Assembly: GCF_963678635.1 (NCBI RefSeq)
Contig: NC_087066.1
Span: 22,601,996-22,665,995, forward strand
From: Symsagittifera roscoffensis
Lineage: Eukaryota; Xenacoelomorpha; Acoela; Convolutidae
DNA: 64,000 nt
Direction: 5' to 3'
The position numbers were made by a program, and so were the translations under genes. Positions 48,701 to 63,000 of this stretch are shown here, piece by piece. Positions within the stretch are counted from its first letter, which is position 1. The number at the start of each line of letters is the position of its first letter. The notes under the pieces are model-generated. The model saw only the letters and a list, made by a program, of their open reading frames with translations. It was not told where the DNA came from and did not search any database.

Positions 48701-51700
48701 AACCACTCAGCCACGGATGCTCAAATTCCCCTAAAACTAGCCACTAATAACCAAGCTACATAAGCTAATAAATTGCCACTTTGATACCGCAAAAGGGGAC
48801 ATCAAATACAAAAGACACAATTTTGCATGTAGTAAATTGGAAAGCATAAAGCCAAAATATGCATAAATTATGCATTTCAAAAAATTGTGAGATACATTGA
48901 ACTGGACAACTTCTGAAATCGAGCTTTTTATCATTGTACTGCTTTTTGAAACAATCAACTTTTATCGGTTCATTTAAACCAGTAAAACAGCATAAATTTT
49001 GTGAACTTTTTACTTATCAAATGTTAAAGCACATATGACATTATTATGCTACCGCAGCCTACCGATTCAAAATTGCTACCAAAAGTAGCAATTTTATTTG
49101 CGAATTGGTTGGAAAAAAGAAGGTGAGTAATAATACAATAATTTCTACTCCTTTTTCCTGGATTATTTTAATCACCAAGACCTACCTAAGCCTTGACTAC
49201 GTTCATTCCTTACAAATAAAGCAGATTTTGTAAAGAAAAATAGACGCAAAATCATGAACGCAAAATCCAGTTATTGACTTGACCCGAAAAAAGTTTGCAC
49301 TCAAAAAACCTATTTTAATCACAGCAGGAGTGTTACTGTACACCAGCTGAGTGAAAAGAAATAGTTTTCTCAAATACATACATGAAAATTAATGAAAACG
49401 TTTTAAATAAACTTACATGTCTCGAATTGTTTGTTGAACTTTTTTTTTGACAAATTATAAATTTTGTACTGCAATACCAAATGTAAATGTTTAAATTTGA
49501 GTAAAAAATATTAACAATTATGTGGCCTGAATTGAATTTAAAACGATTATGGGAGCGGATATTTTGCCAAGCATAAAAAATTCGCGAATTGAAACCATGA
49601 AGTATTAATCGAGCAGCGATGCAATCCGCATTTTACTGCTTGGAAATCTGAGGTTTTCCTGATCGATACACATATGCTGTCGACTTTATTTGTAAAATTG
49701 CTATGTAATAAAAAAACAACCACCACAGGCTCATATATTCCTCACTTACTTCGAAACCCGGAAGAATAAATAAAAAAAATTGACCGCAAAAACGGCTACT
49801 ATCAAAGGCAAAGTAGTAAATGCTCTATGACGCAAGTGCTCTTGCAATGCTGTTAAAAATATCATTGGATAAACACATCCATCCTTTCGCTCACGTGAAA
49901 ATACCTTTGGAAACTAAGCCGAAAGAGCTTCAGTCAAAAACCAGGAAGCCGGAAAATTGTTCTGCCAAAAAATTCAATACAGAGGCAAAGCTTCGTTTCG
50001 CAACCACTCGCGAGGGCACGACAAAAAGCAGCTCTATAAAGTGCAATAAGAAAAAGTAGAAATAAGCCTCGAATTAGTAAAAATTCGGCTACATCTTGGA
50101 TTCAAACCTACTACCTACTGCGAACAAGAAATTATGAGTCTCACGCACTAACCTCTCAGCCACGGGCTAGGTTGGAAAAAAAAGTTTCGTACTAATACAC
50201 TTGCTTGTGGCTAGTGTAGAAACGATCTTTATATGTACAGTTAGAGCCCTAGATAACCTTCCAAATGGAAAAAAAATCAAGTTTTTAATTAAAGACATTC
50301 GCTCTTACTTAATTTTTCCACAGGAAAAAAAGTTCACTTACCAGCATAAGTGCCCGTCATTGTCGAACTTTGACCAGACGCTAGAATTCCGATTCCCCAA
50401 ATGATAGACATAAATTTACCAAATCTGTCATCAATCATATCTCCCGCTTTGCTCAATGTAGCATCGTTCTCCCCAAAGAAGGCCTCCGCAAATACTGCGA
50501 CAACTGCTAAATTAATGAAAAAAGAAATGATCAAAGCTCCAGCTGACTCAATAGCATAATACATGTTGGCTTCTTTAACAGTCGCTTTATTGCTTCTGTC
50601 GATGTTTCTTGACAGCACCAAAGCTGAATGCAGATACAAATTATGTGGCATTATGACAGCTCCGACGATTCCCAGTGCCTGTGATCCAGCCTCTGAGGTG
50701 CAATTGTTACATCCCGGAATCAGGACTCCTTTTGCGACTTCATCGGGTTGAGGCCAAATTGAGAAGTACATGTACCAAAAAGTCACCGCCATTGTGGTTA
50801 CCAGGAACCCGAAAAATGCCTCAAGGTTCCTCAGGTTGTACATCTCCAGGAACAGGAAGGTGAAAGTATCCAGACCTGTGATTAGGACTCCGACCCAGAT
50901 AGGAATGAAGTTGCTGGATAAAAGACGCATTGCAGTTGCAGATCCAATTACTTCTTGGATGTCCGACCCAATAATGGCTAGTTCGATCAACAGCCACAGA
51001 GTGATTCTTGGTGCCTGAAACAATTATGAACCTTAAGAACTTCTTAAAAGTTATTCATTCAACGCTGCGTTTTGTTTTCACTTTTGTTTCGATCACCAAG
51101 TGGAAAGGAGGAACTTTGCATTCGGGTGAGTTCAGTTCTTTCGTCAGATCAAATAGCCTGTACGATTTATTTACGTTAAAAACATTTATAACCATTATTT
51201 TTTAATCTCACAAAATCTTGAAATTTCATCACGAAGTATCCTAGGGCGGACAGTAAAGTTGATAGTATCTTTTGTCTGTTCCTCTGAGTCTCGCTTTATG
51301 AAGTAAGGCATTATCTCGCTTCTGCTTTAATTTTGATATAATTATTACTGTGAAATGACTTGTAGAAAAATTTTCATTCAAACTAGCGCATAACTCGCAC
51401 CTCCGGTGCTTAATATAGACTCTTGAACGTGAAAACAAGTGGAAAAAAAGCTTTTGTTCTAATTGAAACACAAAAAAGATTATCTGGAGCAGAAAAAAAG
51501 TAGAAAGTTAAATATAGACTATCGCATGACTAGCACCTACGGTGACTCAAATAGATCGTTGAACGTTAAAAAATGCCTCCTTAAACATGTACTAAAACAG
51601 CGATATTTTAGTGGCCCTAATTAAATGCAACAGTGAAAATAAACTGCTCATCTATCAGGGTGTTTCTTTTTCTAAAAACGCCACTTCTCTGACAAGGTTT

Positions 51701-53897
51701 TTTCATTAAAAAAGGTGACTTGAGTAAACATTTTAGCCATTGCAATCTTTCTACCATTTAACAGACCAACATAGCGGTTTCTTAAACATGTGCCAAGTGA
51801 AATTTCTTAAGCATTACAATATACTATATAGCTTAAACGTGGAAAAAATCTTTCCTTAAACATGCAATAAATAAAACATTCAAAAAATTTAAATATGTCA
51901 ACATAGAGACTTCTTAAATATGTCAACATAGGGATTTCTTATACATGTCTCAAATCAAACGCCAACTAAAAAAAGTACAGATAGTAAAAGCAAAAAATGA
52001 GTGATAAAAGATGAGACACGACAGACAAAAAGATACTTACAAAAGATAAGACATACCCACATATCCTACCATTAAAGAGGAACTTGTTAAGCAGTAGTTG
52101 TCAATGGGAACCAAAAACATATATACAAACATATGCTATTCAAGTCTGAGTATGGGGATGCAGATTTGGGTTGCCCTTTTTGCATCAAAAGGAACTAGTC
52201 ATATTTTTTAAAATTTTCGAATTTTGTCCTAAAAGAAAGCGTTATGCTGCTCGATTTGATAACCGTTTTTCAGGCCGCATTCGTTATCGAAGATAAGAGG
52301 GGTTTAAAAAATTCTTTAAATTTCTTCTTTCGCTTTCTCAGCTTTTTTATTAAAAAAGCTGAGAAATAAAGACGAAATTATAAAAAAAATTTAACCCCTC
52401 ATCTTCGATAACGAATTCGGCCTCAAAAACGGTTATCAAATCGGGCAGCATATAGGTCTCTTTTAGGACAAAATTGGAAAATTTCAAGTAATATGACTAG
52501 TTCCTTTTGATGCTAAAAAGTGCAACCCAAATCTGTATCCCCATACTCAGACTTGAATAGTCATACGACTATGTTGTCCACAGACAAAGCCTGTTCGTCT
52601 GAAAAAATACAGATTCAGACCACCCCCTCCAGCTCCAGAACAAAATCATATTATTATTTCTACAGTTATTGCTGACTACTGTACGACTAAGAAACGGCCC
52701 ACCGCATTCCTATACTAAGGCGTGAATAGTCATAAGCCTAACAAGCCCATTTTATGGAAGAATGCAGAGAGTACCCCCAAGCCACAGCAAAACAGTAGAC
52801 AGATTACAAATAATATATAGATAAAAAACAGAGTTAAAAAAATAGATACATTAAAAAAGATAAATAGTTAGATACAAAAAACATAGACATGTAGAAAAAA
52901 GATGGATGGGTAAAAAAAGATAGACAGATGAAAACATAAACAGATAATAAGATAGATCAAAAATACATACAAAAGATATATGAGAAAGATAGATAGAAAG
53001 ACCGAAAAAATAAAAAAAAGAAAATCGAAAACATATTTCAAAGAAATAAAGATAAATGAAAAGGTAAATAAGAAAAAAGTAGACAAAAAAAGATAGATAA
53101 CAATGATATGAAAAAAGATATATAACAAAGATAAAAAAGATAGATAAAAGGGATAAAAAAATAGAAGATACAGTAAAAAAATTCTAAATAAAAGAAAAAA
53201 AAGATATAAAAAAGATAGATTAAAAAGATAGAGAGATAGATAGATCAAAAAAGATAGATCACAAAAAAACAAAAGATAGTTTACAAAGATGCCTAGATAA
53301 AAAAAATAATGGATAAAAAAGATAGATGGGTGAAAAAAATAGATAACTAAAAAGAAAGTAGAAAAAATTCGATAGAAAGATAGAGAAAAAAAAGATGGAT
53401 AGAAAGATTTTTAAAAAAATAGATTAAAAAAATTGAAAAAAGATAATAAAACAGATAGCGAAAAAAGGTGAATAAAAATTCATAAAAAGCCAGATTAAAA
53501 AAAAGATAAGAAGATTAAAAAAAGATTTTAAAAAAGAAGATTAAAAAAAGATTTTAAAAAAGTTGAATCAAAGTTATAAAAAAGATATATTAAGAAGAAA
53601 AATAAAAAAGTTAGATAAAAGATATTGCTAAAAAGGATTGATAAGAAAGACAAAAAAGATAGGAAAAAGACAGACAAAAATTAGATAAACACAGATAGAT
53701 ATAAAAAATATAAATTAAAAAGTTGCATAGGAAAGATAGATAAAAGATCGACAAAAAATATTTATAAAAGATAGACGATAAATAAGAAAGCTGAAGCTCG
53801 GTAAAGCATTTTACCTGCCGCCACTATTATTTAAAACATGTCAACATGGGAATTTCTTTAACATGTAACACAAGTCGCAAGAAACGCCAATTATATA

Positions 53898-53959
<62 letters not shown>

Positions 53960-53960
53960 G

Positions 53961-54008
<48 letters not shown>

Positions 54009-57000
54009 TATAGATCTAATGTTCAGTCGTGATTCGAAAGATACTTAAAAAATGATCAAACATTTCCAAAAAATTCTCAGTGACGAGAAAATCCGGCTTG
54101 AAATTTCGTTTTCAGCCCAACTTAACACGAGGAAAGAGACAAAACCTTCTAGCGAAGCCTTAAAAAACTTATCTTTTTTCAATTTTTATTTATACTATAT
54201 AGCTTAAACGTGGAAAAAATCTTTCTTTAAACATGCAATAAATAAAACAATCAAAAAATTTAAATATGTCAACATAGAGACTTCTTAAATATGTCAACAT
54301 AGGGATTTCTTATACATGTCTCAAATCAAACGCCAACTAAAAAAAGTACAGATAGTAAAAGCAAAAAAAGAGTGATAAAAGATGAGACACGACAGACAAA
54401 AAGATACTTACAAAAGATAAGACATACCCACATATCCTACCATTAAAGAGGAACTTGTTAAGCAGTAGTTGTCAATGGGAACCAAAAACATATATACAAA
54501 CATATGCTATTCAAGTCTGAGTATGGGGATGCAGATTTGGGTTGCCCTTTTTGCATCAAAAGGAACTAGTCATATTTTTTAAAATTTTCGAATTTTGTCC
54601 TAAAAGAAAGCGTTATGCTGCTCGATTTGATAACCGTTTTTCAGGCCGCATTCGTTATCGAAGATAAGAGGGGTTTGAAAAATTCTTTAAATTTCTTCTT
54701 TCGCTTTCTCAGCTTTTTTATTAAAAAAGCTGAGAAATAAAGACGAAATTAAAAAAAAATTTAACCCCTCATCTTCGATAACGAATGCGGCCTCAAAAAC
54801 GGTTATCAAATCGGGCAGCATATAGGTCTCTTTTAGGACAAAATTCGAAAATTTCAAGTAATATGACTAGTTCCTTTTGATGCTAAAAAGTTCAACCCAA
54901 ATCTGTATCCCCATACTCAGACTTGAATAGTCATACGACTATGTTGTCCACAGAAAAAGCCTGTTCGTCTGAAAAAATACAGATTCAGACCACCCTCTCC
55001 AGCACCAGAACAAAATCATATTATTATTTCTACAGTTATTGCTGACTACTGTACGACTAAGAAACGGCCCACCGCATTCCTATACTAAGGCGTGAATAGT
55101 CATAAGCCTAACAAGCCCATTTTATGGAAGAATGCAGAGAGTACCCCCAAGCCACAGCAAAACAGTAGACAGATTACAAATAATATATAGATAAAAAACA
55201 GAGTTAAAAAAATAGATACATTAAAAAAGATAAATAGTTAGATACAAAAAACATAGACATGTAGAAAAAAGATGGATGGGTAAAAAAAGATAGACAGATG
55301 AAAACATAAACAGATAATAAGATAGATCAAAAATACATACAAAAGGTATATGAGAAAGATAGATAGAAAGACCGAAAAAATAAAAAAAAAAATCGAAAAC
55401 ATATTTCAAAGAAATAAAGATAAATGAAAAGGTAAATAAGAAAAAAGTAGACAAAAAAAGATAGATAACAATGATATGAAAAAAGATATATAACAAAGAT
55501 AAAAAAGATAGATAAAAGGGATAAAAAAATAGAAGATACAGTAAAAAAATTCTAAATAAAAGAAAAAAAAGATATAAAAAAGATAGATTAAAAAGATAGA
55601 GAGATAGATAGATCAAAAAAGATAGATCACAACAAAACAAAAGATAGTTTACAAAGATGCCTAGATAAAAAAAATAATGGATAAAAAAGATAGATGGGTG
55701 AAAAAAATAGATAACTAAAAAGAAAGTAGAAAAAATTCGATAGAAAGATAGAGAAAAAAAAGATGGATAGAAAGATTTTTAAAAAAATAGATTAAAAAAA
55801 TTGAAAAAAGATAATAAAACAGATAGCGAAAAAAGGTGAATAAAAATTCATAAAAAGCCAGATTAAAAAAAAGATAAGAAGATTAAAAAAAGATTTTAAA
55901 AAAGAAGATTAAAAAAAGATTTTAAAAAAGTTGAATCAAAGTTATAAAAAAGATATATTAAGAAGAAAAATAAAAAAGTTAGATAAAAGATATTGCTAAA
56001 AAGGATTGATAAGAAAGACAAAAAAGATAGGAAAAAGACAGACAAAAATTAGATAAACACATAGATATAAAAAATATAAATTAAAAAGTTGCATAGGAAA
56101 GATAGATAAAAGATCGACAAAAAATAATTATAAAAGATAGACGATAAATAAGAAAGCTGAAGCTCGGTAAAGCATTTTACCTGCCGCCACTATTATTTAA
56201 AACATGTCAACATGGGAATTTCTTTAACATGTAACACAAGTCGCAAGAAACGCCAATTGTATCATAGATAGATAGATAAAAAGATGGATAGATAGATAGT
56301 TAGATAGATAGATAGATAGATAGATAGATATATAGATCTAATGTTCAGTCGTGATTCGAAAGATATTTGAAAAATGATCAAACATTTCCAAAAAATTCTC
56401 AGTGACGAGAAAATCCGGCTTGAAATTTCGTTTTCAGCCCAACTTAACACGAGGAAAGAGACAAAACCTTCTAGCGAAGCCTTAAAAATCTTATCTTTTT
56501 TCAAATTTTATTAGAAATTTATTGACGCTCGCGCTTGACTCGCACCTACGGTGCATCAAGTACATAATTGAACGTAAAAAGAGCTTCATAAAACATTTAG
56601 TAAAACAACAAATTTATTGCAATCGGTAATACAAACTGGTTTCAACTATCAATAGATTCTATTTCATAACTCCCCCTTCTTTGAACCTTGTGAGCTTATT
56701 TTCACCAACAGAACTCACCATTAGGATTGAGAATTTCAAGATCAGTTATTAATTTTTAATTCAAGTTTTTTGAAAAAAAAAAACTGAAAATTGAAAAAAA
56801 AAGAAAAAATCATAGACTCGTCACATCTCAAAAACCAAAAAAATGAGCAGATGAGCAGTCAAATTGATAGGGTAAACTTGCAACTATCTCAGAGTTGAAA
56901 TTTTGAACTTAGAATTTTTTTATCTAGGTTTTTTAAAAAGAAATGAAAAATCAGAAAACATCACATCTCGGAAACCAAAGATAATGAGCATTCACATTTG

Positions 57001-60000
57001 AAGGAAGAAAAGCAACCCTCGAGTCTATCCTGACAGCACCCCTTTATAAGGTTGAAAACTTAAAATTCAGTTAAATAAATAGGGAATTAAATATTTTGAT
57101 AGTTTTACGTTGCGATTAAAATAAAAACGTAGAGTAAAAGCATTCATACTCCAGCAGAATTTGAAACGTCGTCTCGAGTAAACATTCCAACCCTTACAAG
57201 GTTTTGGCCTCTTAACAGGCCATCAAAGTGACTTCTTAAACATGTAGCAATTGAAACTTCTTAAGCAGTACAATACACGATATAGATAAAATGTGCAAAA
57301 TTCTTTCGTTAAACAGGCAAAAAATAATACGTTGAAAAAGCCTAAACATGTCAACATATGGACTTCTTGAACCTGTGTCAAGAGAAAAGCAAATTAAAAT
57401 TGTACAGATAGATATATAGATAGATAGATAAATAACTGTTGTCGTGAACTTCTTGTTTCATTAGATTTAGTACTGACTCACACAATCAGTTAGATATTTT
57501 GGACGACAATAAACCAGCAGTTGATCGACAGCACATACACTTATTGATTTCTGAATTTAGCAATCACTGTATAAACCATATCCAGACTTTTTTCACATTT
57601 TCTTCTTTGTATTAATTTTACATTTTGATAACACAACCAACAAGAAGTTCATCTTACAAAACTGGAATCCTCTCGACAATGTTCCGCCAAGTTCTGTCCA
57701 GTCACCGATCCTAATCTAGCTGAGACCGACTGCAAACAAAACCCGAGGAATGTCGACCAGAGCAGCACCTAAAGCAGGTTGTACCCAGCAATGGCACCTT
57801 GGTGCAAATCTGATTCAAAATTTCCCGGATCCAGGTAGGCTATGCACTCTAGGAGTCCAGGACCATTGAAAGCCCATAACTATCGGAAACTGAATTTAAT
57901 ATCAACAGTCGTCTCGGGAACTTCGACCTGGATATTTTCCGTCTGGTGCTGTATCGCACGAAGAGTTGTTTTGAGAATTGGTTTCCACGACGTCTCATAG
58001 TTCGGTAGGACTGCGCGACGACATGCTCTTCCTCAGGCGGTATCAGCGACGACGATGAGTGACATCTGCCATCGTCGGATTCACCCGTACTATATTCTCC
58101 CGTCAATGCCATGTGGTTTCTGTTTTGCTCAATAGTAGCTACGTAATAATCATCGGAATCTGAGTCAATGAGTGACGAGCTCATTGAGTTTGTTTATTTA
58201 TTTGTCCACCAAACTTGGTTTTAACCCTTCGTGTTGGTTAGTATAATGCCGTAATGCCTCAAGGATGTGAACAAAATTCAATCAACCCGGAGGTTCTGAT
58301 AATAAAGAATTTCAATTGCACGGTGGTTTCTGAAGTTGCATCTGCTGGTAAAACTAAGCTTTTTTATTAAATTGCTGAAATTCTGACGCCGTTATGACAG
58401 TATAGCAAGCATTTGTGCCACTTCTCATACCAAATCTGAAACCATTATGATATAGTCGAAACAAAACACAATACCAAACCAATTCAAGTCAATCGGAGTG
58501 AACATGTTGCCACTTTGAGCAAACACTATAAATATTCAGCCTTCAAAGCTGGGTAATGTCGATAATTAAGCATTTATAAAATTACCATCCTTAAGTTGCA
58601 TATGAGCTGGTTTCGAATTAATTTTCAACTGACCAAAAAAATCGACACACATTGGCCAGCGGCGTTCGACCTCTTTTTACCTTTCACTATAATCGCATGA
58701 ATGCAAGCAAAACTGCAATTGGCTATTTTAATGACTGAAAGATCAGAAAACCCGGAAATTTTGAACCAATCAACGACCTTTGAAGTCACTAAACTTGACT
58801 GATTTCCACGCTTTTTTGCAAACTTTTGAGTCCAGACCGACTGATAAAATTTCGGCAATTCATTTCTCCGAGTACGAAGGATTCCATTATAATTCTGTTT
58901 TCTCGAACGCAATTTATGCTATACAAAAAGCCTGATTTAACATTTTTCAACCTCACGTTTGTCGCTGTTCAAAATAATTTTCCATTTTTTAATCAAAAAT
59001 CGAATCAAACTTTCAAACAACTAGAGTACTATTACAATAAATCACGTTAAGATTCGTCTAGACAACGAAATTTCCCACTGCACAGAAAACAATTTAAACT
59101 CTACAGGTACTGATGTACTACCATTTGTATCTACACCAGTAACATATTCACAGAAAGAAAAAAATCAATATTGACAGTTCGCAAAAGACCATCTATGGTA
59201 AAATATGAACAAATATACTTTTCACAATTTTGCAAAAACTTCAGAACAGTTTGCAGCAAAAATTCTGACAGAACGTCAAATTTGGTTTCTTTAATCATAT
59301 TACAAATTTTACTGGCATTAAGCAAAAATAAGGAGTTATCAGGATAATGTCCTTCGCAATGTCTCCTTCCAGCAGCACTTGAAAATTGGTTCCCGAAAAC
59401 ATCGAATACTCGAAACTTCCGCGCAAAATCTATACTCAAAAAATAGAGAACATATATATATATATATATTTTCTGAAAAATATTTTGTTTTGAACCGATG
59501 AAAATGTGGCAGCCAAATTTGAAATTCTGAAAAACGAAATAGGGGATAGTTCACAGGATCCTCAAATTGATTTGGACAGGTAAAAGTGGAGATCAGATTA
59601 GCTACCCTCAGTTCTCCCTAACAGCATCCCACCATAAGGTTCGATGTTCAACTCCTATTACCTAAATTAAAATCGAAGTTTTTTGAAGGTATTGAAAAAA
59701 TCATGGAAATGGCCATATCTAAGTACTAAAAATGATTTGAGCAAAATTAGTATAAACTTGATTTTTACCCTGACAGTATTCTCTGGTTTAACTCTCAGAG
59801 AACCCATTATTATGATCGCGAATTTCAAGATCGGTTAGTTTTTTTTTATATCTATGATTTTTGAAACATAATAAATTCAAAAAATTATGAAAAGAAGCCA
59901 TAATCGGAAACCAAAAAGATATGAGCAGTCATACTTGAAAGCCTGATTTGCAACCCCTGAATGTACCCTGACAGAACCCACCATTAGGATTGAGAATTTC

Positions 60001-63000
60001 AAGATCGGTCAGTTTTTTTATTCAAGTTTTTTTTTTAATCTCCAAATCCGAAAAAATTTGACCATTCAATTTCACAGGACAAACTTGCAACGTCGATGAG
60101 TCACTTGCAGGACCCCATCTTAATAAACGACCAAGAAACGGCCCACCGCATTCCCATACTAAGGCGTGAACAATCATAAGCCTAACCTGCCTATTTTCTG
60201 GAAGAATGCAGAGAAAACCCCCAAGCCACACACGACAGCAAAACAATAGATTAAAAACGATAAATAGATTGAAAAAAAAAACAGACAAAAACATAGATAT
60301 ATATAAAAAATAGATAGTTAGATAAAAACGATAGGCATATAGAAAAAGATAAATGAAAGGTAGATCAGAAAAAGATGGATAAAAAAGATAGACAACAATG
60401 ATAGGTAAAAAAAAGATGCATAAAAAATATCAAAAGATAGATCAAAAACATAGATAAAAAAGGAATAAAAAATAGAAAAAGATTTAAAAAAATCGGAAAA
60501 AAGACTAAAAAAGATATAAAAAAGACAGATTAAAAAGATGCATAGATAAGAAGATTCTTGTATAATAAAGATAGATGTGTAAAAAAGATAGATATCTAAG
60601 AAAAGATAAGTAGAAAAAAAGATCAATAAAAAAAAGAAAAAAAAAACGAGAAAATGAGGATAGAAAAACATTTCGAAAAAAGAGAAAAAAAATTGAAAAA
60701 AGATTTCAAAAATGATAGAAAAAGATAGATAAAAAGCCAGATGAAAAAATTAAATTAAAAAATAAGGATAGAAGAAAAAGATGAAAAGTTTGATCGAAAG
60801 ATATCTGAAAAAAAAATATTTTAAGAACACGTAAAAATGATAGATAAAAGATTGATAAAAAGGATTGATAAGAATGACAGAAAAAAAAGATAGAAAAAAG
60901 CAGACAAAAAATAGAAAATAGATAGAAACAGATAGATAAAAAAAGATAGATAGAAAAGATAGATTAGACTTATAGATTAAAAAAAAAACAGAAAGTTTGA
61001 AAAAAGAAGAAAGATAGATAAGAAACAAGAAGCTCGGTAAAAAATTTCAATTGTCGCCACTGTTATTTAAAACATGTCAACATGGGAACTTTTTAAACAT
61101 CTAACGCATGTCGAATGAAAAGCTAATTCAATAATAGATAGATAGACAGATAGATAGATAGATAGATATAATTCTCAGTCATGATTCGATAGTTATTTTA
61201 AAAATGCTCAATTATTTCAAAAAAATCTCAGTGACGAGAAAATCCGGTTTGAAATTGCGTTTTCAGCCCAATTTTACAAGAGGAAAGAGAGACAAAACCT
61301 CCTAGCTAAGCCTTGAAAATCCTATCTTTTTCATTCGAAATTTATTGGAGCTAGCGCTTGACTCGCACCTACGATGCATTAATAGAACGTTAAAAAGAGC
61401 TTCTTAAAACATTTAGTAAAACAACATAATTATAGCAATCGGTAATATAAACTGGGCTCAACTATCAGGAGTTTCTCTTTCAAAAAATGCGCTATATCTC
61501 GAAAACTTGAATGAGATCTTGTTAACTACTCCCCATTCTTTGGTCCTTGTTAACTATTAAACACCCACCCACCACCCACCAACCACCAACCCCCCACCCC
61601 CCGTAGCCATAACCTATTTTTGACAACCACTTCTGTATAAAACATTAATTTCAAAAATGTACAAAAAATAATATATTTAATGAATTCGCGCGTTCGTAAT
61701 TGTTTCACTCGCTTTTTATATAATACTTTCATAACGATATTCATTAAATATATTTTCTGAAAATTGTTTTATTGTTTTGAACTATTAAAAATGTGGCAGC
61801 CAAAGTTCTGAAAAACGAAATAGGGGGATAGTTCCCCCCCAAAAAAATTGGGCAGCTAAAATTCGAGGGAAGATTTGCTACCCTTTACTGACCACTAACA
61901 GCATCCCACCATAGGGTTCGAATTTCAATTTCTATTGCTTAACTTAAAATCGAAGTTTTTCTGAAAGTACTGAAGTAATCATAAAAACGCCATATTCCAG
62001 AAACAAAAAGATTTGAGCAGAAAAAGTAGATGCCTGATTTTTACCCTGACAGTACTCACTGATCTTACCCTGACAGAACCCACCATTAGAATTTCAAGAT
62101 CGGTTAGTTTTTTTAATTCAAGTTTTATGAAAAAGAAATTGAAAAAATTACACAGAATCTCCAAAGCCAAAAAAAATTGAGCAGTCATATTAGCAGGGCA
62201 AACTTGCAGTGTCGATGTTTTACTTGCAGGACCCCATCTCAGGGTTGAAAATTTGAACTTTTGTTGGTTTTTTATATCTAAGTTTTTTAAAACAAAAAAT
62301 AAATGAAAAAATCATAAAACGCCACATCTCGGAAACCAAAAGATAGTGAGCAGCCACATTTGAAGGGAAGAATTGCAACCTTTGATTGCTGACAGCACCC
62401 CTCTATAGGGTTGAGAACTAAAAATTCAGTTAAATAAATAGGGAATTAAATTTTTTGATAGTTTTACGTTGCAGAACTTGAAACGTCGACTCGAGTAAAC
62501 ATTCCAACCCTTTCAGGGTTTTGGCCTCTTAACAGGCCATCATAGCGACTTCTTAAACATGTACCAATAGAAATTTCTTAAGCAGTACAATATACGATTT
62601 AGATAAAACGTGCAAAATTCTTTCGTTAAACAGGCAAAAAATAATACGTTGAAAAAGCCTAAACATGTCAACATAGGGACTTCTTAAATCTGTGTCAAAA
62701 AAGCCAATTAAAAATTGTATAGATAGATATATAGATAGAGAGATAAATAACTGTTGTCGTGAACTTCTTGTTTCATTAGTTAGTGCTGACTCACACAATC
62801 AGTTAGATTTTTTGGACGACAATAAACCAGCAGTTGATAGCAAGCATATACATTTATCGATTACTGATTTTAGCGATCTCTGTATAAACCATGTCCAAAT
62901 TTTTTTCACAATTTCTTCTTAGTATTATTTTTACGTTTTGATAACACAACCAATGACAAAAAGTTCATCTTACAAAACTGAATTCCTCTCGACAATGTTC

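Larger units (their letters stand above)
51823..54193. repeat. 2371-bp tandem duplication in NRAMP intron 1, copy 1
   Basis: Begins ACTATATAGCTTAAACGTGG. Contains the palindrome (52136-52560), the purine-rich tract (52795-53800) and the longest GATA run (53899-54008). The next copy begins at 54194. Confidence 0.88.
54194..56515. repeat. 2371-bp tandem duplication in NRAMP intron 1, copy 2
   Basis: Very close to copy 1. The main length change is in the GATA run, shorter and interrupted here (56265-56335). Confidence 0.88.

Noticed and set aside
48640-48730. Possible functional tRNA gene
   Set aside because: A and B boxes are present but no stable anticodon stem or acceptor pairing was found, and the body continues as in the other SINE-like copies.
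52868-55640. Phe/Leu/Tyr-rich minus-strand frames resembling membrane proteins
   Set aside because: Caused by A/G-rich low-complexity DNA; hydrophobicity follows from composition.
60318-61028. Similar Phe-rich minus-strand frames
   Set aside because: Same low-complexity origin in the third purine-rich tract.
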